Assembly: GCA_017416345.1 (NCBI GenBank)
Contig: JAFQCR010000016.1
Span: 34,932 to 98,931 of the forward strand
DNA: 64,000 nt
Direction of reading: 5' to 3'
Source of the DNA: Clostridia bacterium
GTDB lineage: Bacteria; Bacillota; Clostridia; Oscillospirales; Acutalibacteraceae
The position numbers and the translations under genes are program-made. Every line of letters begins with the position of its first letter. Position 1 is the stretch's first letter. Below, piece after piece: positions 50,141-59,195 of the stretch. The notes under the pieces are model-generated. The model ran no database searches. It was given only the letters and a program-made list of their open reading frames with translations, and had not been told where the DNA came from.

Positions 50141-52768
50141 ATGAAACGCAAGAACAAACACGTCAGCAAACCGTGGTTTTTTATCGTTGCTGCGCTCATC
50201 GTCGTTTTCACGGTCCTTTCCTTCTTCGGATGGGATAACTATTACGGCGATATCAGATCAGTTTATACAAAGGGTGCAGGTGACATCCGCTGGGGTATCG
50301 ACATCAGCGGCGGTGTAGAGGCTATCTTCTCACCCGATATGGAGACCGACGACATCACGGATGCCGATATGGATTCCGCTAAACAGATCATTGAGACCCG
50401 TATGCTGTACAACAACATTACCGACTACGAGGTCTATACCGATTATGAGAACTGTCAGATAATCGTCCGCTTCCCCTGGCAGTCGGATGACGAGTCTTAT
50501 GACCCGTTGGCCGCTGTTGACGAGCTGGGCGAGACTGCTATGCTGACCTTCTATAAGGGTAGCGATAACACCGGTGAGGTCGTGCTTCAGGGTGCGGCCG
50601 ACATCAAGGGTGCTTCCTATGCAGGTCTTTTGTCCGACGGCACCAAGAGCCTCGGCCACTGCGTATCGCTTGAGCTGACCGATGCAGGTGCAGCCAAGTT
50701 TGCCGCTGCAACCAAGGCTCAGATCGGCAAAAACATTGCCATTTATATGGATAACACCCTGCTTTCGGCTCCCAAGGTAAATGAGGCCATCACCAACGGT
50801 CAGGCCAACATTACCGGTATTGAGACCGCTGAGGAGGCTGCCGAGCTTGCCGAGAAGATCAATGCAGGTTCTCTGCCTTTCGCTTTGACGGTCGACGATT
50901 CCAAGCTCCAGGTCATTTCGCCTATACTCGGTTCGCAGGCTCTTAATGTAATGCTTATTGCAGGTATAATTGCTTTTGCAGTCATCTGCATTATGATGAT
51001 CCTCCGCTACCGTTTGCCCGGTATCATCTCCTGCATTGCTCTTGCAGGTCAGGCCGGCGGTATGATCGCCTGCGTTACCGGTTTCTTCTCCTGGACCGAC
51101 AGCTTTACCTTGACGCTGCCCGGTATTGCGGGTATCATACTTTCCATCGGTTTCGGTGTTGATGCCAACGTTATCACTGCCGAGCGTATCAAGGAAGAGT
51201 TTAAGAAGGGTAAGACTATTGACGGTGCTATTTCGCAGGGCTACAGCAATGCGTTCAGCTCCATTTTGGACGGTAACCTTACCAACGTTATAGTTGCTGT
51301 TGTTCTTCTTGCAGCATTCGGAACCCCCGACAGTCTGCTTGGTCAGGTCTTCGGCTTCCTGTTCCCGTTCCTTTCTTCTTCCGTCACCGGAAACATCTAC
51401 TCGTTCGGTTACACCCTTATCACCGGTGTTATCTTCAACTTTATTATGGGCGTGTTTGCATCCAGACTTATGCTTATGGGTGTTTCCCGCTTCAAGTTCC
51501 TGCGCAACCCCCGTTTTTACGGCGCCCCCAAGGCCGACAAGGAGCCCAAGCCCTCCAAGCTTGAAAAGGTTGACTTTGTCAAGAGCCTTAATAAGGTCTC
51601 GATCGTTGTTGCCGCAGTTATGGTCGTCGGTATCGTACTGACCTCGGTTTTTGGTGTCAGCCTTGATATCAACTTCGCAGGCGGTAGTCGCTTTACCTAT
51701 TCCTACACCGGCAATGTTGATACTGCCGCTGTAAAGCAGATCATCACAGATAAGTTGGGTGTTGAGCCTACCATCAGCGAAAGCACCGACTATTCCACCA
51801 ATGCCACCAAGCTGGTCATTTCCTTCTCGGGCGATATTACCGAAAAGGTAGATGACGCAAAGCTTGAGGCTATACTTAAAGAGGCCGCAGATGCCGAAAA
51901 GGCCGAGCAGGAGGCAAACACCTCTTCCGGCACTTCAAGCTCCACAACCACCTCTGATACCGCTTCCGGTACTGTATCTTCTGATGCAACCTCGTCCGAC
52001 ACCGCTTCGGACACCACATCCTCAACCGCTTCGGGTACTGCTTCCGGCACTACCTCGTCGGGCACTTCTTCCGAAAAAGAAGAGGAGGAGGTCGTATCCG
52101 AGTCTATGGTCGGCATCAAGAACGCCGTTGGATATCTGCTTGAAAAGAACTTTGCCGATAATGACTTCAAGTCGTTGGACGGCAACACCGTCAACCCCAC
52201 TCTGGCAGGCTCGTTCCTTGTAAAGAGCTTGTTTGCAGTCGGTCTGGCAGCTATCTTCGTTATTCTTTACATCGGTATCCGCTTCCGCAAGATCGGCGGT
52301 GTATCGGCAGGTATCGCAGCCTTCATCGCATTGCTGCATGATGCTATCATCGCATTCTTCACCTGCTCGATATTCAACCTTGATATCGACACCAACTTCT
52401 TTGCGGTTATTCTTACTCTGTTCGGTTACTCGTTGAATGCCACTATCGTTATCTTTGACCGTGTGCGTGAGAACCGCAAGTTCTATCCCGATCTTACCGT
52501 TGGTGAGCAGGTCAACAAGAGTATCAAAGAGACTATTGCTCGCTCTATCTTCACCTCTCTGACCACCTTCGCCGCTATCATCAGCATCGTCATTGTGGCT
52601 GAGTTCTTCGGTGTCACCGCACTCCGTACCTTCGCTATTCCGATGTCGGTCGGCGTTATCGCAGGCTGCTTCTCGTCTGTATTCATCGCAGGTCCTCTGT
52701 GGGTCAAGTGGATGGATTACAAGGCCAAGCGTGCTCCCAAGGAGATCAAGAAGTCCAAGGCAAAGTAA
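50141..52768 (+). CDS. secDF: fused protein translocase subunit SecDF
   Basis: 875 residues. SecD part (1-455): helix 1 at 12-28, WGIDISGGVEAIF, extracellular P1 domain, then the five-helix block with GFGVDANVITAERIKEE. SecF part (475-875): LDINFAGGSRFTY, its P4 region, and helices with LFGYSLNATIVIFDRVRENR. The RND-type motor uses the proton gradient to pull proteins out of SecYEG. Odd: residues 593-650 form a Ser/Thr/Ala/Gly-rich low-complexity linker followed by EKEEEEVVSE, inserted in the extracellular SecF domain. ATG with a ggaggttt site; own promoter and terminator. Confidence 0.95.
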   Translation: MKRKNKHVSKPWFFIVAALIVVFTVLSFFGWDNYYGDIRSVYTKGAGDIRWGIDISGGVEAIFSPDMETDDITDADMDSAKQIIETRMLYNNITDYEVYTDYENCQIIVRFPWQSDDESYDPLAAVDELGETAMLTFYKGSDNTGEVVLQGAADIKGASYAGLLSDGTKSLGHCVSLELTDAGAAKFAAATKAQIGKNIAIYMDNTLLSAPKVNEAITNGQANITGIETAEEAAELAEKINAGSLPFALTVDDSKLQVISPILGSQALNVMLIAGIIAFAVICIMMILRYRLPGIISCIALAGQAGGMIACVTGFFSWTDSFTLTLPGIAGIILSIGFGVDANVITAERIKEEFKKGKTIDGAISQGYSNAFSSILDGNLTNVIVAVVLLAAFGTPDSLLGQVFGFLFPFLSSSVTGNIYSFGYTLITGVIFNFIMGVFASRLMLMGVSRFKFLRNPRFYGAPKADKEPKPSKLEKVDFVKSLNKVSIVVAAVMVVGIVLTSVFGVSLDINFAGGSRFTYSYTGNVDTAAVKQIITDKLGVEPTISESTDYSTNATKLVISFSGDITEKVDDAKLEAILKEAADAEKAEQEANTSSGTSSSTTTSDTASGTVSSDATSSDTASDTTSSTASGTASGTTSSGTSSEKEEEEVVSESMVGIKNAVGYLLEKNFADNDFKSLDGNTVNPTLAGSFLVKSLFAVGLAAIFVILYIGIRFRKIGGVSAGIAAFIALLHDAIIAFFTCSIFNLDIDTNFFAVILTLFGYSLNATIVIFDRVRENRKFYPDLTVGEQVNKSIKETIARSIFTSLTTFAAIISIVIVAEFFGVTALRTFAIPMSVGVIAGCFSSVFIAGPLWVKWMDYKAKRAPKEIKKSKAK

Positions 52769-52783
52769 TTTCACCTAAAACAC

Positions 52784-52815
52784 AAAACCGTCCCGATTTT
52801 TGTCGGGACGGTTTT
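52784..52815. terminator. terminator of secDF
   Basis: Stem AAAACCGTCCCGA and complement with a 6-nt loop and T run. Confidence 0.9.
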
Positions 52816-52844
52816 ATTATACGGTGCTATAAAAGCACAAAAAG

Positions 52845-52878
52845 AAACCGCCGTGTTGTCATAAACACAGCGGTTTTG
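52845..52878 (-). terminator. terminator of serC
   Basis: On the minus strand AACCGCTGTGTT with AACACGGCGGTT (one mismatch) around a small loop, then a T-rich tract. Confidence 0.8.
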
Positions 52879-52886
52879 TTTACTTA

Positions 52887-53975
52887 TCAGATGTTCTCGG
52901 CTTCAAACTTCTTGATGAAGTCTACAAGCTTTTCAACACCCTCATAGGGCATTGCGTTGTAGATGGAAGCACGCATACCGCCGACCGAGCGGTGGCCCTT
53001 AAGGTTCTGCATACCGTTTGCGGTAGCCTCCTTAACGAACTTGGCGTTGATCTCGTCATCCTCTGCACGGAAGGTGGCGTTCATCATGGAACGGCAGTTA
53101 GGAACAACGGGGTTCTTGAAGAGCTTGCTCGAATCAAGGCAATCATAAAGGATCTTTGCCTTCTTCTCATTCATAGCCTTCATTGCATCAAGACCGCCGA
53201 TCTCCTTGATCCACTCGAGAACAAGCTTGCAGATGTAGATAGGCCAGCAGGGAGGAGTGTTGTACATCGACTCGTTCTCGGCCATGACCTTGTAGCTTGC
53301 AACGGTGGGAACGTAGGCAGGGAGATCGTCACGCAAAAGATCCTCACGGACAATGACGATGGTCAGACCTGCGGGAGCAACGTTCTTCTGTGCGCCGGCG
53401 TAGATAAGGCCGAACCTGGAAACGTCAACGGGCTCACTCAAAATGCAGGAGCTCATATCGGCAACCAGCGGAACATCACCGGTGTCGGGGATGTAATCCC
53501 ACTTGGTACCGAAAATGGTGTTGTTGAAGCAGATGTGAACGTAATCTGCGTTGGGGGTAAGCTTAAGCTCCTCCTGACGGGGGATACGGGTGAAGTTTTC
53601 CTCCTTGGTGGTGGCGGCAAGGTTGATCTTGTCGGAATACTTCTGTGCTTCCTTGTAAGCCTTGCCCGAGAACTGACCGGTTACGATATAATCGGCAACG
53701 CCGGTCTTAAGAAGGTTCATGGGAACCGATGCAAACTGCATCGAAGCGCCGCCCTGCAGGAACAGAACCTTGTAATTGTCGGGGATGTTCATAACCTCAC
53801 GAAGAAGTGCCTCGGCTTCCTTGATGATAACGTCATAGACCTTGGAGCGGTGGCTCATCTCCATAACGCTCATACCGGAGCCCTGGTAGTTCATAAGCTC
53901 GTCTCTCGACTTTTCGAGGACGGCAACCGGCAGCATGGAAGGGCCGGCTGAGAAGTTGTAAATACGATCGTACAT
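52887..53975 (-). CDS. serC: phosphoserine aminotransferase
   Basis: 362 residues, normal SerC length. NFSAGPSMLP at the N terminus, FLQGGASMQFASVPMNL, VADMSSCILS, the PLP lysine in YAGAQKNVAPAG, and a late RASIYNAMPYEGVEKLVDF. It converts 3-phosphohydroxypyruvate to phosphoserine with glutamate. No serA or serB is adjacent. ATG start with a gaaagga site. A leader of about 140 nt lies between its promoter and start. Confidence 0.95.
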   Translation of the reverse strand: MYDRIYNFSAGPSMLPVAVLEKSRDELMNYQGSGMSVMEMSHRSKVYDVIIKEAEALLREVMNIPDNYKVLFLQGGASMQFASVPMNLLKTGVADYIVTGQFSGKAYKEAQKYSDKINLAATTKEENFTRIPRQEELKLTPNADYVHICFNNTIFGTKWDYIPDTGDVPLVADMSSCILSEPVDVSRFGLIYAGAQKNVAPAGLTIVIVREDLLRDDLPAYVPTVASYKVMAENESMYNTPPCWPIYICKLVLEWIKEIGGLDAMKAMNEKKAKILYDCLDSSKLFKNPVVPNCRSMMNATFRAEDDEINAKFVKEATANGMQNLKGHRSVGGMRASIYNAMPYEGVEKLVDFIKKFEAENI

Positions 53976-54123
53976 ATTTATCCAATCCTTTCATTCAGAC
54001 CGCTTTTTGTTTCGGTCCGATAATAGCCGCTTTAAGGTACGGCATTACCTTAGTTACGTTTTGGAAAAGCGAAATATGTTATTGTTAAAAAAATCACAAA
54101 CTTTTCCTTAACGTGATGATGTT
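53976..54123 (-). other. long serC leader with hairpins
   Basis: Transcribed leader of about 140 nt. Two hairpins can be drawn: GCCG/CGGC (10-nt loop) and GGACCG with CGGTCT just before the ribosome site. I do not recognise a T-box specifier loop or a known riboswitch core. Confidence 0.35.
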
Positions 54124-54152
54124 ATTATAATACTTTGTGACATATTTGTCAA
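54124..54152 (-). promoter_or_regulatory. consensus serC promoter
   Basis: On the minus strand TTGACA, 17 nt, TATAAT. Confidence 0.8.
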
Positions 54153-54245
54153 TCATAATTGCACAATATTTTGAAATAATATGATTTTTGTGCGAAACTG
54201 CTCAAAAACTGCCGTATTTTAACATAACTGTAACTATTTTGTTGC

Positions 54246-54274
54246 TTGTATTTATTTCGATAAAATGGTACAAT
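54246..54274 (+). promoter_or_regulatory. promoter of the envelope operon
   Basis: TTGTAT, 17 nt, TACAAT, 57 nt before the ATG at 54332. Confidence 0.55.
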
Positions 54275-54331
54275 TATGATGTTGGATTATGTTCTATGAT
54301 TTTTATCATAATTCTGCCAGGAGGAAGTATT

Positions 54332-56500
54332 ATGGATTACTATAATGTAACGGTCGTTATACCGTCCTTAAATCCCGATGAAAAGCTGATGAATCTCATC
54401 AACGAGCTTCAGGATAACGGCTTTGATGACATTGTTGTTGTCAACGACGGAAGCGACCCCGAGTACAGAAAATTTTTCCCCGATACCGAAAAGTATCCGT
54501 TCTGTACCGTACTGACCCACCGACGCAACCGCGGTAAAGGTGCGGCGCTCAAAACGGCCTTCCGTTTCTTTAAGGAATACCGTAACGACAGAGCCGGTGT
54601 CATCACCATCGACGGTGACGGTCAGCATCTCACCAACGATATCATAGCCTGCGCTGAGCGCATGGTGAACGAGGACAAGATAGTTCTCGGTTGCCGTGAT
54701 TTCTCGCGTCCCGATGTGCCGCCCAGAAGCCGTTTCGGCAACAAGACCACCAGCATTATTTTCAGGCTTTTCTGCGGTCTCAAGCTGTCCGACACACAGA
54801 CCGGTCTTCGTGCAATTCCTGCAAGATACATAGAGGAGTTTATTGAGATCAAGGGCTCACGCTATGAGTTCGAGACCAATATGCTGCTTGAACTCAAAAA
54901 GCGCCATATCGACTTTGTTGAGCAGCCGATAGACACCGTCTATATCGAGGAAAACAAGACCTCACACTTCAGACCTATCGTTGATTCGCTGAGAATATAC
55001 AAGCTTATTCTGGCCTTTGTATTCAGCTCGCTGTTCAGTATGCTGGTCGAAATAATTATATTCTACCTTTTACTGCAGTTCTTGTTTGACGGTAAGATGG
55101 ACGTTCTGGCCGCAACGGCGGTTTCGAGAACATTCTCATCGGTGGTCAATTTTGCGCTCAACCGCAGCAAGGTGTTCAGCGGCAAGGTGAAGCTTTCTCG
55201 CTCCATCTTCCGATACACTTTGTTGGCAATACCGCTTATGCTTGTGTCATCGCTGTCCATCGAGGGCTTCTCGATGCTGGTTGGTGCCGAGCAACCAATA
55301 ATCAAAACACTCATAAAAATGCTGATAGATACCATACTGTTCTTTGTAAGCTTCCGTATTCAGCAGAACTGGGTATTTGCTCCCGACCGTGATGACCGAA
55401 AGGGTGACAACGAGCAAAAGCCGCCCAAAAAGAAGCTTACCCCGGGACGTATTGTGCTCAGAAGTCTTGCCTGCTTCGGCACAGCCTTGCTGTATCTTAT
55501 CGTCACCGTATTCACCCTTGTGGCCGTTATTGCCAACGGACCGAGTGTCACCCTGCGTGATGCTCTGGTGCTTTCGGCAATGCAGGCAAGTGCCACCAAG
55601 TGGGTGCCCGGTCTGTTCCTCTCGGATGAGGAGGTCAAGAAAATAGTTGACAGCAGCTATGATGACCACAAGCTCACCATTGATATGGACGATTATATCG
55701 ATGAGGATCCCGACCAGTCGGGTGGGGAAGAGGAATGGCTTGACGGAATGAAGTACATTCCCAGAAACTATGACAACTTTAAAGCATATATTTTGTTGGT
55801 AAAGGATCCCTCCAAGATATATGTCGGAACCTCATCCTCCAACTTTAAGACTGCTTCAGAGGGCAAGCGTATCTTTGCCATGGCCAAGCAGGAAAACTTT
55901 ATGGCTGCCATCAACGGCGGTGAATTCCGGGATGACGGCGGTGTCGGCAACGGTGCCGCACCTGTCGGTCTGACCTATTCCAACGGCAAATGCGTCTGGA
56001 ACGACGGTCAGAAGAGGACGTTTATCGGAATCGATAAGAACAATAAGCTGGTCGTTGCCGAGAGTATGACCAAGGCCGAAGCCGATGCACTCAACATCCG
56101 TGATGCCGTTTCGTTCCAGAAGGGCAACGTGCTTATCAACTCGGATGCCGACGGTGTTCATCTGCATTATAAGCCGTGGAATACCGGTGCGGCTCAGAGA
56201 ACTGCGATCGGTCAGCGTGCTGACGGAACCTTTATATTCCTTGTCACCGACGGACGTACCGCTTCCAGCCTTGGAGCCACCTATGACGAGCTTATCGACA
56301 TTATGAAGTCCTACGGTGCGGTCAACGCAGGTATGCTTGACGGTGGTTCTTCGGCCATGATGTACTACGAAAACTACTACGACAAGTACGATATTGATAA
56401 GTCCAAGCTGGATGAATATCAGCAGCAGGGACTTTGCAACAAGTATAAGGCCTTCTCTCCTCCGAGAAGAATTCCGACCTATTTCTGTGTCAGCAGGTGA
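54332..56500 (+). CDS. three-part fusion: family 2 glycosyltransferase, GtrA-like membrane domain, phosphodiester glycosidase
   Basis: 722 residues. 1-220 is a polyprenyl-phosphate-type GT2 (VVIPSLNPDEKL, VVVNDGSD, NRGKGAALKTAF, IDGDGQH). 226-350 is a four-helix GtrA-like domain (SRTFSSVVNFALNRSKVFSG, QNWVFAPD). 374-402 is another helix. About 485-722 is a phosphodiester glycosidase (NAGPA-type) domain outside the cell, with AAINGGEF, TAIGQRADGTFIFLVTDGR and AGMLDGGSSAMMYYE. So the protein could load a sugar on a lipid carrier, help flip it, and trim a sugar-phosphodiester on the surface. ATG 54332 has a caggagga site; the longer frame from 54188 spans the promoter. Confidence 0.88.
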   Translation: MDYYNVTVVIPSLNPDEKLMNLINELQDNGFDDIVVVNDGSDPEYRKFFPDTEKYPFCTVLTHRRNRGKGAALKTAFRFFKEYRNDRAGVITIDGDGQHLTNDIIACAERMVNEDKIVLGCRDFSRPDVPPRSRFGNKTTSIIFRLFCGLKLSDTQTGLRAIPARYIEEFIEIKGSRYEFETNMLLELKKRHIDFVEQPIDTVYIEENKTSHFRPIVDSLRIYKLILAFVFSSLFSMLVEIIIFYLLLQFLFDGKMDVLAATAVSRTFSSVVNFALNRSKVFSGKVKLSRSIFRYTLLAIPLMLVSSLSIEGFSMLVGAEQPIIKTLIKMLIDTILFFVSFRIQQNWVFAPDRDDRKGDNEQKPPKKKLTPGRIVLRSLACFGTALLYLIVTVFTLVAVIANGPSVTLRDALVLSAMQASATKWVPGLFLSDEEVKKIVDSSYDDHKLTIDMDDYIDEDPDQSGGEEEWLDGMKYIPRNYDNFKAYILLVKDPSKIYVGTSSSNFKTASEGKRIFAMAKQENFMAAINGGEFRDDGGVGNGAAPVGLTYSNGKCVWNDGQKRTFIGIDKNNKLVVAESMTKAEADALNIRDAVSFQKGNVLINSDADGVHLHYKPWNTGAAQRTAIGQRADGTFIFLVTDGRTASSLGATYDELIDIMKSYGAVNAGMLDGGSSAMMYYENYYDKYDIDKSKLDEYQQQGLCNKYKAFSPPRRIPTYFCVSR

Positions 56501-56505
56501 TGGAT

Positions 56506-57576
56506 ATGAAAAAGAAAATGTCATTATATATGAAGATATATCTGTCGGTGCTGGCGGCAGGCGTTCTGCTGTTGGTTGCGGCTTCGGTCGTTTTATGGAC
56601 CGTGCTGGATGCTTATGAGTCCACAAGACCGAAATACGTTGCCGAGCAGGTATTCAACGACTATTTCAAGACCGCTAAAATAGGTGCTCTGATGCAAAAG
56701 TTCCCGACCGAGTCGGCGGCTTTTGAGGATGTCAACAGCATCTATGACGGTATCAGCGAGAAGTACGATCCTTCAAAATTCCAGTATTTCTCGGTCTCGA
56801 CCGATGAAAACGGCAACGAGCAGTATGCCGTTACCTGCGACAATAAGCGTATTGCTTATTTCACGGTTTCTCCCACAAACAAAAAGGCGGCTTACGGCTT
56901 TAAGTATTACGAGCTTTCGGGCGCCGAGGTCTTCCTTGGCTCTTACGGTGATGTTGCCGTAAAGGTGCCCAAGGGCTACAAGCTGCAGGTCAACGGTATT
57001 GATGTTGCTGCAAGCTATATTACCACCGCCGACATCAAGAGCGCCTCCTGCGATTATATGCCCGAGGGCGTGAACGGTATCATGTATGACAAATATACCG
57101 TCACAGGGCTTGTTTTTGAGCCTACACTCAAGGTTACCGATGCCAACGGAACCGAGACCACCCTTACCTATAACGATGAAGAGGAGTGCTATGAGGCAGG
57201 TATCGTTTATAATACAACACTTGCCGAAAAGCACGAGGACTATATCCTTAAGGCAATGAGAGAGTACACCAAGTATCTGTCTAATGACGCCACCTTCGGC
57301 GCTGTTTCGGGATATCTTGACAAGAACTCTCCGCTTTACGGCCGTGTCCGCTCGGTCGAGGTCGAATGGGTGCGTGACCACTCGGGTTACAAGATATCAA
57401 ATGAGAAGGTCGAGGAATACTACCAGTATTCCGAGGATATCTTCTCCTGCCGTGCTTCGCTTAAGGAGACCCTGATGCGTCCCGGCTACGATGACTACCA
57501 CGAGTTTATCGACCTTACCTTGTACCTCCGCCGTGTTGACGGAAAATTCCTCATTTACGAAATGATCACTAATTGA
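56506..57576 (+). CDS. hypothetical single-pass extracellular protein
   Basis: 356 residues. One membrane helix at about 6-33 (YMKIYLSVLAAGVLLLVAASVVLWTV) and a large extracellular region of mixed alpha/beta character with no motif known to me; GSYGDVAVKVPKGYKLQVNGIDV resembles a small beta domain and the middle part (EKHEDYILKAMREYTKYLSNDATFG) is helical. Starts GTG 56497, ATG 56500 and ATG 56506 are in frame; the aggtg site fits 56506. It overlaps or abuts the fusion gene upstream and the PAP2 gene downstream, so it likely works in the same envelope process. Confidence 0.78.
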   Translation: MKKKMSLYMKIYLSVLAAGVLLLVAASVVLWTVLDAYESTRPKYVAEQVFNDYFKTAKIGALMQKFPTESAAFEDVNSIYDGISEKYDPSKFQYFSVSTDENGNEQYAVTCDNKRIAYFTVSPTNKKAAYGFKYYELSGAEVFLGSYGDVAVKVPKGYKLQVNGIDVAASYITTADIKSASCDYMPEGVNGIMYDKYTVTGLVFEPTLKVTDANGTETTLTYNDEEECYEAGIVYNTTLAEKHEDYILKAMREYTKYLSNDATFGAVSGYLDKNSPLYGRVRSVEVEWVRDHSGYKISNEKVEEYYQYSEDIFSCRASLKETLMRPGYDDYHEFIDLTLYLRRVDGKFLIYEMITN

Positions 57577-57590
57577 TTTTAGGTGCCGTT

Positions 57591-58142
57591 ATGAATGAAT
57601 TTGAACTGAAAATACTTGATTTTATTCAAGAGACCTTCAGATGCGCTTTTCTGGATTGGTTTATGCCGTTGGTCACCAAGCTCGGTGATGCAGGCATATT
57701 CTGGATAATCGTTGCAGTCATCCTGCTCATCACCAAAAAGTACCGCAAGGTAGGTGCAATGATGGGCGTTGCGCTGGTTATGGGTCTTTTGGTCGTAAAC
57801 TGCGGTATCAAGCCGTTGGTCGACCGCGTAAGGCCTTACGATATGCCGGGCGTTAATATTGACCTACTGGTCGACCGCCTGCATGACGGCTCATTCCCGT
57901 CGGGTCACACCGTTGCCTGCTTTGAGGCCTCGGTCGTGCTGATGCTTAACGATAAAAAGCTGGGTATTCCGGCTTTGGTCATTGCGGTGCTGGTGTCGCT
58001 GTCAAGATTGTACCTTTATGTCCATTACCCCACCGATGTTCTGACCAGCGTTGTGCTTGGAACGGTCTTCGCCTTCCTTGCCGTAAAGATAGTCAACAAA
58101 ACTGTGGAAAGCTATCAAAATCGCAAGCTTTCTAAACAGTGA
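57591..58142 (+). CDS. PAP2-family membrane phosphatase
   Basis: 183 residues with five to six helices. The three phosphatase motifs are clear: KPLVDRVRP, FPSGHT and SRLYLYVHYPTDV. Such enzymes dephosphorylate undecaprenyl diphosphate or phosphatidic acid/phosphatidylglycerol phosphate at the outer face. ATG 57591 follows an aggtg site; the frame open from 57573 adds a short unlikely extension. It sits 19 nt before a lipid kinase gene. Confidence 0.93.
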   Translation: MNEFELKILDFIQETFRCAFLDWFMPLVTKLGDAGIFWIIVAVILLITKKYRKVGAMMGVALVMGLLVVNCGIKPLVDRVRPYDMPGVNIDLLVDRLHDGSFPSGHTVACFEASVVLMLNDKKLGIPALVIAVLVSLSRLYLYVHYPTDVLTSVVLGTVFAFLAVKIVNKTVESYQNRKLSKQ

Positions 58143-58161
58143 TCCCGAAAGGAAGAGCATA

Positions 58162-59049
58162 GTGAAAAAGATATTGCTTATCGTCAATCCCGTTTCGGGC
58201 AAAATGAAGGCAAAGTCCACCTTGATGGAGGTCGTTGACGCCCTGCAGACCGAGGATTCGGCCGTTACCGTGAGGCTGACCAAAAAAAGAGGAGATGCTA
58301 CCGAGTATGCCGCAGCTGCCAAGGCCGAGGGCTTTGAAAAGGTGGTATGCTTCGGCGGTGACGGAACTCTTAACGAGACCATCTGCGGACTCATGCAGGA
58401 TCAACCCGTTTTGCCGCTCGGATACATTCCTGCAGGCAGTACCAACGATTTTGCCTCTACAATGAAGCTTTCCTCGGTGCCTAAAGAGGCGGCCGAGCAC
58501 GTGACCCACGGTCAGGTGTATGACATTGATATCGGCCATTTCAACGGTGAACGTTATTTCACATACATCGCAGGCTTCGGCGCATTTACGGCGGCTTCCT
58601 ACAGCGTTTCGCAGGACGTAAAGAATATCCTTGGCCATTTTGCGTATGTTTTGGGCGGTGTTAAGGAGCTGACCTCTATCCGCAGCTATCCCGTTACCAT
58701 TGAGCTGGACGACCGTTCGCTTTGCGGCGAGTATATATTCGTCTCGGTCACCAATTCGACCTCGGTTGCAGGTATCGTCAAGCTTAAGGATGAGCTGGTC
58801 GATATGAGCGACGGAACCTTCGAGGTCGCTCTGGTGAAGATGCCCAAGAATATCCTTGACCTTAACAGAATCGTGACCGCTATTACCACCTCTAATTTCG
58901 ATAACGGCGGAATTGAGTTTTATAAATCCTCCAAGGTCGTTATCAAACCGGAGGGCAAGCTGGACTGGACACTCGACGGTGAGCACGCCGTGAGTGAGGG
59001 AGAGGTCACTATCGAGAACCTTAACCGTGTGATAAAATTCATAAGATAG
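58162..59049 (+). CDS. diacylglycerol/lipid kinase family protein
   Basis: 295 residues, GTG start with a ggaag site. DagK/YegS fold: LIVNPVSGKMKAKS, FGGDGTLNETICGL (nucleotide loop), LGYIPAGSTNDFA and the late LDGEHAVSEGEVTIENL. It phosphorylates diacylglycerol or a related lipid at the membrane, recycling the lipid left by headgroup transfer, for example during lipoteichoic acid synthesis. Paired with the PAP2 gene in one operon. Confidence 0.92.
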   Translation: MKKILLIVNPVSGKMKAKSTLMEVVDALQTEDSAVTVRLTKKRGDATEYAAAAKAEGFEKVVCFGGDGTLNETICGLMQDQPVLPLGYIPAGSTNDFASTMKLSSVPKEAAEHVTHGQVYDIDIGHFNGERYFTYIAGFGAFTAASYSVSQDVKNILGHFAYVLGGVKELTSIRSYPVTIELDDRSLCGEYIFVSVTNSTSVAGIVKLKDELVDMSDGTFEVALVKMPKNILDLNRIVTAITTSNFDNGGIEFYKSSKVVIKPEGKLDWTLDGEHAVSEGEVTIENLNRVIKFIR

Positions 59050-59070
59050 TAATTTTTTTACGATTTGTAC

Positions 59071-59099
59071 TTGACTTGTTAAAAAATTAACGTTATTAT
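59071..59099 (+). promoter_or_regulatory. fucO-like gene promoter with probable Rex box
   Basis: TTGACT (59071-59076), 17 nt, TATTAT (59094-59099). The spacer is filled by TTGTTAA-4 nt-TTAACGT (59076-59093), 16 of 18 matches to the clostridial Rex operator TTGTTAA-N4-TTAACAA. Rex would repress here until NADH rises. Confidence 0.7.
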
Positions 59100-59117
59100 A
59101 GAGAGTAGAGGTTTGTT

Positions 59118-59140
59118 GTTGATTGCTTTTTGAAATCAAC
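59118..59140 (+). other. hairpin in the fucO leader
   Basis: GTTGATT and AATCAAC with a 9-nt loop in the transcribed leader; no T run follows. Confidence 0.4.
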
Positions 59141-59195
59141 ACAAAAATCATAAAACACAATCCGCAAAAGCGGTAAAACGAAAGGGAGATTTATT

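Noticed and set aside
53976-54123. T-box or serine riboswitch before serC
   Set aside because: No T-box sequence, specifier loop or terminator/antiterminator pair could be found by eye.
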